Shown here in pieces: positions 5,836 through 13,628 of a DNA stretch of 17,619 nt. A program made the translations under genes and the position numbers. Each line of letters opens with the position of its first letter. Position 1 is the first letter of the stretch. The notes beneath the pieces are model-generated. The model saw only the letters and a list, made by a program, of their open reading frames with translations. It made no database searches and was not told the origin of the DNA. This stretch comes from Acidobacteriaceae bacterium UBA1795 (GTDB taxonomy: Bacteria > Acidobacteriota > Terriglobia > Terriglobales > Acidobacteriaceae), in contig DCFV01000034.1 of the NCBI GenBank assembly GCA_002314435.1, positions 1-17,619 on the forward strand, given 5' to 3'.

Positions 5836-8343
5836 ATGAGTACCGCGCACATCCTCCCCAGCGAGAAAAAGTCGACACATCCGGAAGGACCGGGACTTCT
5901 CAAACAATATGGGTGCGGCCCCATTCCATTCATGGGCGCGGACGGTCTGTATGACCGGCACCTGCTTTTCGATAACGTAACGGATCTTACGAAGGCCAGC
6001 GCCCGGCAGCGCTATGAAGCCGTTGCGCGTTCCGTTCGAGATGTCCTCTCCCAGCGCTGGATCCTTACTGACAAGACATATGAATCCCTGAATCCCAAGC
6101 GCGCCTACTACCTGTCCATGGAGTTTCTCCTCGGCCGGTCTTTGGCCAACAATGTCACCAATCTGCTGCTCGATCAGTTTGTGGCGCGAGCCACAGAGCA
6201 GAAACACATCGACTGGCTGTCGTTGCTCGAACAGGAGCCCGACGCTGGCCTGGGCAATGGCGGACTCGGCCGCCTCGCAGCATGCTTCCTTGACTCAATG
6301 GCGACCCTGCAGCTCCCCGCCATGGGCTATGGACTGCGCTACGAGTACGGCATCTTCAGGCAATCCATCGTTGACGGATGGCAGCATGAAGAAGGAGACA
6401 ACTGGCTCCGCAACGCCGACCCCTGGGAGATGGCCCGTCCTGATGAAGCGGTCGAAGTGAAGTTGAATTGCTCACTCGAATTGCAGGGCGGCTCATTCCA
6501 CGCGCTGCCGGGCCGGCCATCCACATTGCTCGGCATTCCCTACGACCGGCCGATTGTCGGTTACGGCGGAACGACGATCAACACACTGCGCCTCTGGGCA
6601 GCCTCCGCGCCCCACCGGTTCGACTTCCAGGAATTCAGCAGCGGCGATTTTGCCGGCGCGCTCACTGAGACGCTCGCCGCGGAATCGCTGACGCGTGTCC
6701 TCTATCCCGATGACTCAACCAGCAAGGGCAAAGGACTGCGACTGATCCAGGAGTACTTCCTCGTTGCCTGTTCGCTGGCCGATCTTGTCCGGCGATTCCG
6801 CCGCGGCAATGCCAATTGGAGCGACCTTGCCGACAAAGTCGCCATCCAGCTCAACGACACCCATCCGGCCCTCGCCGTACCCGAGCTGATGCGGATTCTG
6901 CTCGACGAAGCGCATCTCGGATGGGACGATGCCTGGGCTCTGACGCAGAAGGCGCTCGCTTACACCAATCACACACTGCTGCCAGAGGCTCTCGAGAAGT
7001 GGCCGCTCAAGTGGTTCGCTTTGCTGCTTCCGCGTCACCTTGAAATTATCCTGGAGATCAACCGTCGTCTGCTCATCGACGTAAGGGACCGTTACCCGGG
7101 CGACGAAAGAAGAGTCGAACGAGTCAGCCTCGTTGAAGAAGGCCCTCAGCAGAATATCCGCATGGCAAACCTGGCCATCGTCGGCTCGCACAGCACAAAC
7201 GGCGTGGCAGCCATCCACTCTGAACTCTTGCGGACCATGACCATCAAAGAACTGGCCGAAATGTTCCCCCAGCGCTTCAATAACAAGACCAACGGCGTCA
7301 CCCCGCGGCGCTGGCTGCTCCTTGCGAATCCTGCCCTCTCCCACACCATCACACAAGCCATCGGCGATGGCTGGATCACTGGCCTCGACCAGCTCAAGAA
7401 CCTGAAAGCGTTCGCCGACGACAAGAGCTTTCAGGAGGCCATCATCAAGGCCAAGGGCGAAGCCAAACTGCAATTCGCCAGCTGGCTCAAAGCCTCATCG
7501 GGTCTGGTGATCAATCCGGACACTATCTTCGACTCGCATGTGAAGCGCATTCACGAGTACAAGCGTCAACTGCTCAACGTACTGCGCATCGCCGTTCTCT
7601 ACAACCGCATTCGTGAGAACCCTGACATTCCGATGCTCCCGCGCACCTTCTTCTTCGCCGGCAAGGCCGCCCCCGCCTACCACCTGGCAAAGCTGATCAT
7701 CAAGCTGATCAATAACCTCGCGGCCGCAATCGACCTGGACCCCTTGGTGCGCGGGCGTCTCAAGGTGGTCTTCCTGCCCGAGTACTGCGTCTCCATGGCG
7801 GAGCATCTGATCCCGGCCAGCGACGTGTCCAACCAGATATCCACTGCCGGCTACGAAGCCAGCGGCACCAGCAACATGAAGTTCATGATGAATGGCGCAC
7901 TCACCATCGGCACGCGGGACGGCGCAACCATTGAAATGGCGGAGGAGGCCGGCGAGGAGAACTTCTTCCTGTTCGGATTGACCGCGGATCAGGTGGTCGG
8001 CAGCAGCGGATGGTACAACCCGCGCTGGCATTACGAAAACGAGCCGGAGACGCGCGCTGCACTCGATCTCATCTTCTCTGAGAGCATTACCCGCAATGAA
8101 CTGGGGACTTTCACTCCAATCTATGACACCCTCCTCGCCAATGGAGACCACTACATGCATCTGGCCGATTTGAGGTCTTACCTTGAGGCAGACAGGCGGC
8201 TGTCGAATCTATACGCGCAGCCCAACGAATGGGCCCGCAAGGCAATTCTCAATATAGCCAGTTCAGGCAAGTTCTCCAGTGATCGAACCATCAAGCAGTA
8301 TGCAACCGAAACGTGGAACGTGGAGCCATGTCCCATACCGTAA
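5836..8343 (+). CDS. glgP: Glycogen/maltodextrin phosphorylase (GT35)
   Basis: Cytoplasmic PLP-dependent enzyme that releases glucose-1-phosphate from the non-reducing ends of alpha-1,4-glucan. The 835-residue length is right for bacterial GlgP/MalP. Hallmarks are YYLSMEFLLGRSL, the substrate-site block beginning GNGGLGRLAACFLDSMA at residue 140, AIQLNDTHPALAVPELMR, KTNGVTPRRWLL, RIHEYKRQLLN, and the PLP-lysine motif EASGTSNMKFMMNGA with K682. The ATG at 5836 follows AAAGGAAA at a normal distance. The gene overlaps glgX by 16 nt, so the two are one transcript. Together they degrade stored glycogen or incoming maltodextrins. I see no sign of truncation. Preference for glycogen over maltodextrin cannot be told from sequence, although pairing with glgX favours glycogen. 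Confidence 0.95.
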   Translation: MSTAHILPSEKKSTHPEGPGLLKQYGCGPIPFMGADGLYDRHLLFDNVTDLTKASARQRYEAVARSVRDVLSQRWILTDKTYESLNPKRAYYLSMEFLLGRSLANNVTNLLLDQFVARATEQKHIDWLSLLEQEPDAGLGNGGLGRLAACFLDSMATLQLPAMGYGLRYEYGIFRQSIVDGWQHEEGDNWLRNADPWEMARPDEAVEVKLNCSLELQGGSFHALPGRPSTLLGIPYDRPIVGYGGTTINTLRLWAASAPHRFDFQEFSSGDFAGALTETLAAESLTRVLYPDDSTSKGKGLRLIQEYFLVACSLADLVRRFRRGNANWSDLADKVAIQLNDTHPALAVPELMRILLDEAHLGWDDAWALTQKALAYTNHTLLPEALEKWPLKWFALLLPRHLEIILEINRRLLIDVRDRYPGDERRVERVSLVEEGPQQNIRMANLAIVGSHSTNGVAAIHSELLRTMTIKELAEMFPQRFNNKTNGVTPRRWLLLANPALSHTITQAIGDGWITGLDQLKNLKAFADDKSFQEAIIKAKGEAKLQFASWLKASSGLVINPDTIFDSHVKRIHEYKRQLLNVLRIAVLYNRIRENPDIPMLPRTFFFAGKAAPAYHLAKLIIKLINNLAAAIDLDPLVRGRLKVVFLPEYCVSMAEHLIPASDVSNQISTAGYEASGTSNMKFMMNGALTIGTRDGATIEMAEEAGEENFFLFGLTADQVVGSSGWYNPRWHYENEPETRAALDLIFSESITRNELGTFTPIYDTLLANGDHYMHLADLRSYLEADRRLSNLYAQPNEWARKAILNIASSGKFSSDRTIKQYATETWNVEPCPIP

Positions 8344-10463
8344 CAAGCACGGCGCTACCACTTCATCCTCCGGCGATGACTCCCGACGCACAGGTCGGGC
8401 AAAGCTCGCCTCTCGGCGCAACCGTCGTCGCCGGCGGCGTGAACTTCAGTCTGTACTCGCGCGATGCTTCAGGAATCGACTTGTTGCTGTTCAACGAGGA
8501 CGACGATGCACGGCCCGCACGCGTGATCCCTCTGGATCAATCCGTCAACCGCACCTACCACTACTGGCACGTCTTCGTTCCGGGCATCCCGCCGGGGCAG
8601 ATCTACGGTTACCGCGTGCACGGCCCGTTCGATCCTTCCAGTGGCCTCCGCTTTGACCCAACCAAAGTCCTGCTCGACCCCTACGGTCGTGGCGTCGCCG
8701 TTCCTCGGGGCTACTCGCGCGATGCGGCCCATGAACCAGGCGACAACACCGCAAGCGCAATGAAGAGCGTGGTCATCGATCCACGCTTGTATGACTGGGA
8801 GGGTGATACCCCGCTCAGACGGCCGGCTTCGCAAACCATCGTCTACGAAATGCACGTGAAAGGATTCACGCGTCATCCGAACTCCGGCGTCTCAGAGGAG
8901 ACCCGCGGCACATTTCGAGGCCTCATCGAGAAGATCCCTTATCTCCAGGACCTCGGCATCACCGCGGTCGAACTCCTTCCCGTCTTCCAGTTCGATCCGC
9001 AGGACTGCCCGGGCGGCCGCGTGAACTATTGGGGATACGCTCCTGTCTCATTCTTCGCGCCGCATCAGGCCTACAGCTCGCGCAAGGACCCCGCGGGTCC
9101 CGTCGATGAATTCCGTGACATGGTCAAGGCCCTCCACCGCGCCGGCATCGAAGTTCTTCTCGACGTCGTTTTCAACCACACGGCCGAAGGCAATAGCGAC
9201 GGCCCAGCGCTTTGCTTCCGGGGAATCGATAACTGCGCCTACTACATACTCGAGCAGGACCGCTCCTGCTACTCCAACTACAGCGGTACCGGCAACACGC
9301 TCAACGCCAATCATCACGTCGTCCGCCGCATGATTATGAATAGTCTCCGCTATTGGGTCGAGGAAATGCACGTCGATGGCTTCCGCTTCGATCTCGCATC
9401 GATTCTCGCGCGCGATTCCAGCGGGCATGTGATGTCCAACCCTCCTGTTCTTCTTGATATCGAGTCAGACCCTGTTCTCGCCGGAACCAAAATGATCGCC
9501 GAAGCGTGGGATGCCGCCGGGCTCTACCAGGTCGGCAGTTTCGTAGGCGACGGCTGGAGAGAATGGAATGGACGCTTTCGCGACGACGTGCGGAGCTTCT
9601 TCCGCGGTGACGACGGCTCACTGACTCACTTCGCTGACCGCATGCTCGGCAGCCATGAAATCTATCAGCACAAGGAACGGGAAGCAGAGCAGAGCGTGAA
9701 CTTTGTTACCTGCCACGATGGCTTCACGCTCAACGACCTCGTCTCCTATAACCAGAAACACAACGAGGCCAACGGAGAAAACAACCGCGACGGCGGAGAT
9801 GACAACAAGAGCTGGAACTGCGGCGTGGAAGGCCCCTCAGACGATCCTGAAATCGAACGCCTCCGGACCCGCCAGATCAAGAACTTCATGACCGTTACTC
9901 TCCTCTCTCTCGGCCTGCCCATGTTCGCGATGGGCGACGAAGTCCGGCGATCGCAGAACGGCAACAACAATGTCTACTGTCAGGACAACGAAGAGAGTTG
10001 GTTTGATTGGTCTCTGCTCGCAAAGCATGCCGATGTACTCCGCTTTGTAAAGCTGCTCATCGCCAGGCGAACATTGCGAGACCTTGGCCCCGAACGCCGG
10101 CGAATGACCTTGGTTCAATTGATTCTCAACGGCATCAAGGGCTGGCACGGAATCAAGCTCGGTCAGCCGGACTGGAACGATCATTCGCACAGTGTCGCCC
10201 TTAGCGCCGTACTGCCAAATGATGGGATGCTGGTCCATCTCATCTTCAATGTCTATTGGGAGCCACTTGACTTCGAACTGCCGCAGGCAGAGGCCGGAAC
10301 GCCAATCTCATGGAGGCGATGGATCGACACCTCTCGCGAGTCGCCGGACGACATAGTGCCGTGGCGGAAAGCTCCCAAACTTGCCGAGCACACCTATCGC
10401 GCCGGACCTCGCTCCGTAGTCGTTCTCTGGGCACGCCTTGGCGATAAAGCAAGTCGCGCCTAG
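8328..10463 (+). CDS. glgX: Glycogen debranching enzyme, isoamylase type (GH13_11)
   Basis: Hydrolyses alpha-1,6 branches, mainly the short limit-dextrin stubs left by glycogen phosphorylase. The 711-residue protein has an N-terminal CBM48-like beta-domain (about 25-115; VAGGVNFSLYSRDA, YGYRVHGPFDP) and then the GH13 barrel. Region I is DVVFNHTAEG. Nucleophile D355 lies in GFRFDLASIL, acid/base E392 in IAEAWD, and stabiliser D464 in VTCHDGFTLNDLVSY. The NRDGGDDNKSWNCGVEG segment is typical of GlgX/TreX debranching enzymes. The ATG at 8328 lies inside glgP and overlaps its end by 16 nt, implying translational coupling. Its own ribosome-binding site (GGAG) is too close to be strong, so GTG 8313 or ATG 8376 remain possible. 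No signal peptide, hence cytoplasmic. Confidence 0.94.
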   Translation: MSHTVTSTALPLHPPAMTPDAQVGQSSPLGATVVAGGVNFSLYSRDASGIDLLLFNEDDDARPARVIPLDQSVNRTYHYWHVFVPGIPPGQIYGYRVHGPFDPSSGLRFDPTKVLLDPYGRGVAVPRGYSRDAAHEPGDNTASAMKSVVIDPRLYDWEGDTPLRRPASQTIVYEMHVKGFTRHPNSGVSEETRGTFRGLIEKIPYLQDLGITAVELLPVFQFDPQDCPGGRVNYWGYAPVSFFAPHQAYSSRKDPAGPVDEFRDMVKALHRAGIEVLLDVVFNHTAEGNSDGPALCFRGIDNCAYYILEQDRSCYSNYSGTGNTLNANHHVVRRMIMNSLRYWVEEMHVDGFRFDLASILARDSSGHVMSNPPVLLDIESDPVLAGTKMIAEAWDAAGLYQVGSFVGDGWREWNGRFRDDVRSFFRGDDGSLTHFADRMLGSHEIYQHKEREAEQSVNFVTCHDGFTLNDLVSYNQKHNEANGENNRDGGDDNKSWNCGVEGPSDDPEIERLRTRQIKNFMTVTLLSLGLPMFAMGDEVRRSQNGNNNVYCQDNEESWFDWSLLAKHADVLRFVKLLIARRTLRDLGPERRRMTLVQLILNGIKGWHGIKLGQPDWNDHSHSVALSAVLPNDGMLVHLIFNVYWEPLDFELPQAEAGTPISWRRWIDTSRESPDDIVPWRKAPKLAEHTYRAGPRSVVVLWARLGDKASRA

Positions 10464-10582
10464 TGCCTGTTCACGCCACCGCTCGCATCGTGAGAGCGGG
10501 CCCTGGAACGAGCTGCGCAACTGTGCCCTCGGCCATCCCTCTTCTTTTGCAGTATTCTCTTTCCGTCGATCAATTGCTTCCA

Positions 10583-10599
10583 GCACACTCATTGTGTGC
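10583..10599. promoter_or_regulatory. Inverted repeat GCACAC-N5-GTGTGC upstream of the intact GH27
   Basis: Perfect 6-bp arms around TCATT, ending about 40 nt before the alpha-galactosidase start. Only CTTT follows it, so it is a poor terminator for glgX. A dimeric operator or a leader hairpin is equally possible. It has the same 6-5-6 geometry as the dyad upstream of the GH27 remnant, but a different sequence. Confidence 0.3.
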
Positions 10600-10640
10600 C
10601 TTTAATGGCGTTTCAAAACCCGGAAAGAGAAGTGACCAAC

Positions 10641-11843
10641 ATGACCCGGCACCGACTGTGTTCCCTGTGCGCCTTCGTTCTTGTCTCAATGCTTCTGGCA
10701 AGCCCGCTTTCTCCCGCGGCAAAAGCCCAGTCCACACAACTGGCCGCGACGCCCCCCATGGGCTGGAACAGTTGGAACCATTTCGCTGAAAAGGTGACCG
10801 ACGCTGACGTCCGTTCCGCAGCAGACGTCATGGTCTCCAGCGGCATGCGCGATGCCGGGTACGTCTATATCAACGTCGACGACACCTGGGAAGGCCAGCG
10901 CGACGCGCAGGGCAATATCCAGACGAATAGCCGCTTCCCCGACATGAAAGCGCTTGCGGACTACGTACACTCCAAGGGGCTCAAGTTCGGCATCTACTCC
11001 TCTCCCGGACCCAAAACCTGCGCAGGCTACGAAGGCAGCTACGGCCACGAAGAGCAGGATGCGAACACCTACGCTGCCTGGGGCGTTGACTTTCTCAAGT
11101 ACGATCTATGCGGCCTTCGCACAATCATGGATCTCTACAATCCCCAGCAGGATCCCAAAAAAGCCAACGCCATCATGCGCGATGCCTACGCAAAGATGCA
11201 CGTCGCCCTTGTCAAGACAGGCCGGCCCATCGTCTACAGCATCTGCCAATACGGCGTCGATTCCGTATGGGAATGGGGTGAAGACGTTGGAGGAAACCTG
11301 TGGCGCACCACCGACGACATCAGCGACAGCTTTCGCAGCATGGCGCTGATCGGCTTCTCGCAGGCCGGGCTTGAACACTACGCAAAGCCGGGACATTGGA
11401 ATGACCCGGACATGCTCGAGATCGGCAATGGCGGCATGAACGCAGACCAGTACCGCACTCAAATGAGCTTATGGGCAATCCTGGCTGCGCCTCTGCTCGC
11501 AGGCAACGACCTCAGCAAGATGGACGACACCACCAAAAGCATTCTCATGAACAAGGAAGTCATCGCGGTGGATCAGGACAAGATGGGAGTACAGGGGTTT
11601 CGTCTGGGCCCGCTTCAAACCTGGGTCCGCCCCTTGGCCGACGGCGCCAAAGCAGTGGCGGTCTTCAATTTCGTCACAGACGATGTGCCCCAGCCCGTTA
11701 CGCTGCGTTTCAAGGTTCTGGGTTTCAGCGGCCCCGTTCACGCCCGCGATCTCTGGGCGCACAAAGACCTTGGAGTCCTGCAGGACTCCTACACCATCAC
11801 GCCGCCCGAGGGAGGCGTCGTGATGCTCCGTCTCTGGCAGTAG
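10641..11843 (+). CDS. Secreted alpha-galactosidase (GH27)
   Basis: Retaining enzyme that removes terminal alpha-galactose from raffinose-type oligosaccharides, galactomannan or other alpha-galactosides outside the cytoplasm. The 400-residue protein starts with a Sec signal peptide (hydrophobic CAFVLVSMLLA, cleavage after AKA near residue 29), then the GH27 signature TPPMGWNSWNHFAE. Nucleophile D155 is in FLKYDLCG and acid/base D226 in RTTDDISDSF. KPGHWNDPDMLEIGNGG and LWAILAAPLLAGNDL complete the barrel, followed by a C-terminal beta-sandwich. The ATG at 10641 is chosen because the signal peptide begins there and AAGAGAAG lies upstream; the longer frame from 10596 adds residues that spoil the signal peptide. 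It follows glgX after 177 bp with no clear terminator, so partial read-through from glgPX is possible. It is a paralogue of the remnant at 2704-3048. Confidence 0.95.
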   Translation: MTRHRLCSLCAFVLVSMLLASPLSPAAKAQSTQLAATPPMGWNSWNHFAEKVTDADVRSAADVMVSSGMRDAGYVYINVDDTWEGQRDAQGNIQTNSRFPDMKALADYVHSKGLKFGIYSSPGPKTCAGYEGSYGHEEQDANTYAAWGVDFLKYDLCGLRTIMDLYNPQQDPKKANAIMRDAYAKMHVALVKTGRPIVYSICQYGVDSVWEWGEDVGGNLWRTTDDISDSFRSMALIGFSQAGLEHYAKPGHWNDPDMLEIGNGGMNADQYRTQMSLWAILAAPLLAGNDLSKMDDTTKSILMNKEVIAVDQDKMGVQGFRLGPLQTWVRPLADGAKAVAVFNFVTDDVPQPVTLRFKVLGFSGPVHARDLWAHKDLGVLQDSYTITPPEGGVVMLRLWQ

Positions 11844-11877
11844 CCTGCCCGTCTTCCCGATGGTCCTGCGTCCCGAC

Positions 11878-11909
11878 GAGGCCTGCGTCCGCTTCTAGTC
11901 GCAGGCTTC
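11878..11909. terminator. Possible bidirectional terminator hairpin between converging genes
   Basis: GAGGCCTGCG and CGCAGGCTTC can pair as a 10-bp stem (one G-U) around a 12-nt loop that contains the permease stop codon. It sits between the convergent alpha-galactosidase and permease ends. Neither side has a T tract, so intrinsic termination would be weak. Confidence 0.35.
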
Positions 11910-13484
11910 CGCTTCGATCGCGGGAGCTTCCTGCCCCGCGTTCCGCTTCCAAAGCAGATAAACAGGAATGCCCAGCAGAACCAGAGCCAGCCCGGGAAAA
12001 GTGTACTGCGGCTTGTACACCAGCAGCACCAGGGCTACACAACTGGCCAGCGCGATATAGAACCCCGGCAGGTAGGGATACCCAATTGCCTTATAGGGTC
12101 GTGGCGCATCCGGACGATTGCGGCGCAGCGCAAACAGACCGGCGATCGTAAGAATATAGAAGAGCAGAACCGCAAAGATGATGTAGTCGAGCAGTTGCGC
12201 GTACGAGCCCGAGAGACAAAGCAGGATGGTCCAGAGCGCCTGCACCACCAGGCCCGCCACCGGAGTCTTGTAGTGGGAGTGCAGCTTTCCTACCGAGCGA
12301 AAGAACAGGCCGTCGCAGCTCATCGCGTAGTAAACGCGCGCTCCGGCCAGGCTCAGTCCATTGGCACAGCCAAACGTCGAGATGAGAATGGCCGCAGCCA
12401 TCAGGTATCCGCCAATGTGTGGAAAAATCTGCGTCAGTGCTGCCGTTCCGATGCGGTCTTCAGTAGCGTATTGGATTCCCCGCGCCAGCGTCGTTGTTCC
12501 GTGCGGATCGCCATGCAGCGGAAGAACCATCATGTAGGCCGTGCTGGCCAGGAAATACGCAATCAGAACAAACCCCGTCCCCAGCACAAGTGAGAGTGGA
12601 ATATTGCGTTGAGGCCGCTTCACCTCGCCCGCCGTAAACGTGATGTTGTTCCATGAGTCCGAGGAGAACAGCGATCCCACCTGCACCACGGCCAGCACCA
12701 CCAGCATGTTCACCATCGCCACGGCCCCGCCAGCGCCCACTTGCACAGGATGAAGTTGAGACCAACCCGCGTTGTGCCAGAAGCCACTCCAGTTGCGGCC
12801 AAAGTTCGCGGCAACGGCTATCGGGTTCCGTCCCAGCGTGAATCCAAGCAGGATCAAAGCCGCCAGTGAAACCGCCTTGGCCGTGGTGAATATGTTCTGC
12901 ACCAGCGTGCCCAGGCGCAGTCCGAAAATATTGAGCAATGCCAGTGTCGCAACCACGCAGATGCCCACCAGGTTCGCGGTGTTCAAACCGATGTCGGCAT
13001 TGCCCACCACCATCGGCCCAACGGCAATCGCCGGAATGTGCGCAATATGCCAGAGCCAGTGCGCGCTGGAGATGGTTGGAAAAAACACGCCGAGAAACTC
13101 GCCGAACGCCACGCACACCGCGGCGATGGAACCAGTCTGAATGACGAGGAAGAACGTCCAGCCATAGAGAAAGCCCCACAGCGGTCCGAGCGACTCGCGA
13201 AGATAGACATACTGCCCGCCGGCCTTCGGCATCATGGCAGCCAGTTCGCCGTAACTCAGCGCGCCAATCATGGTCAGGACCGCTGTGATCACCCACGCTG
13301 CCAGGTAAAGCGCCGGCGAGTCCGTCGTGCGGGCAATATCACTGTCGACGATATAGATTCCGCTGCCCACCATCGAGCCGACTACAAGAGCTGTAGCGCT
13401 GAAGAGGCCTACCTTGGCGTGATGGTCTCGAGCGGCGTCGGAGCCGGGTGCAGGGGAAGCGGCGACCGGGAGGGGAAGCGTCAT
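11895..13484 (-). CDS. APC-superfamily amino acid permease (LAT/SteT-like)
   Basis: Inner-membrane amino acid transporter of 529 residues with about 12 predicted helices. The first helix carries the broken-helix substrate motif GSMVGSGIYIV (residues 36-46), which in this superfamily binds the amino acid carboxylate. Helix 2 region reads SYGELAAMMPKAGGQYVYLR, and later SLFSSDSWNNITFTAGEVKR and PQRNIPLSL are close to the L-type/SteT exchanger signature. The Ala/Pro/His-rich N-terminal ~23 residues are cytoplasmic. AAGGAGA lies about 12 nt before the ATG at 13484. A strong terminator upstream isolates it from the glycosidase operon, so it probably has its own promoter in the remaining ~110 bp. 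Substrate cannot be assigned. Its link to the sugar genes may be positional only. Confidence 0.9.
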   Translation of the reverse strand: MTLPLPVAASPAPGSDAARDHHAKVGLFSATALVVGSMVGSGIYIVDSDIARTTDSPALYLAAWVITAVLTMIGALSYGELAAMMPKAGGQYVYLRESLGPLWGFLYGWTFFLVIQTGSIAAVCVAFGEFLGVFFPTISSAHWLWHIAHIPAIAVGPMVVGNADIGLNTANLVGICVVATLALLNIFGLRLGTLVQNIFTTAKAVSLAALILLGFTLGRNPIAVAANFGRNWSGFWHNAGWSQLHPVQVGAGGAVAMVNMLVVLAVVQVGSLFSSDSWNNITFTAGEVKRPQRNIPLSLVLGTGFVLIAYFLASTAYMMVLPLHGDPHGTTTLARGIQYATEDRIGTAALTQIFPHIGGYLMAAAILISTFGCANGLSLAGARVYYAMSCDGLFFRSVGKLHSHYKTPVAGLVVQALWTILLCLSGSYAQLLDYIIFAVLLFYILTIAGLFALRRNRPDAPRPYKAIGYPYLPGFYIALASCVALVLLVYKPQYTFPGLALVLLGIPVYLLWKRNAGQEAPAIEAEACD

Positions 13485-13595
13485 GGATGAGGACCGTCTC
13501 CTTGATGTGTATGTGAATTGGAAGAGCGCTTTGCACAGTGAGTGTCAACGGGGCCTGGGGTTGCACGGCGTGAAAGTGCGAACAATGCCTGTAAG

Positions 13596-13623
13596 AAAAA
13601 GCGCGGGCGGATCGCTCCGCCCG
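13596..13623 (-). terminator. Intrinsic terminator of the GH127-type operon
   Basis: On the minus strand an 8-bp GC-rich stem (CGGGCGGA and TCCGCCCG at 13604-13623) with a 4-nt GCGA loop is followed, after CGC, by TTTTTCTT. The stem begins 5 nt after the GH127-type stop codon. Stem strength, tight loop and U tract make this the clearest terminator in the window; it ends the DUF5695-like/GH127 transcript before the permease gene. Confidence 0.85.
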
Positions 13624-13628
13624 AGTCT

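Noticed and set aside
6715..8160. Two long minus-strand frames (252 and 221 codons) opposite glgP
   Set aside because: GlgP is full-length with all family motifs on the plus strand. The antisense frames show no known domain or ribosome-binding site.
10477..10500. CCGCTC...GAGCGG hairpin after glgX as a terminator
   Set aside because: The stem is only 6 bp with a 9-nt loop and no T tract follows, so it is not a credible intrinsic terminator.
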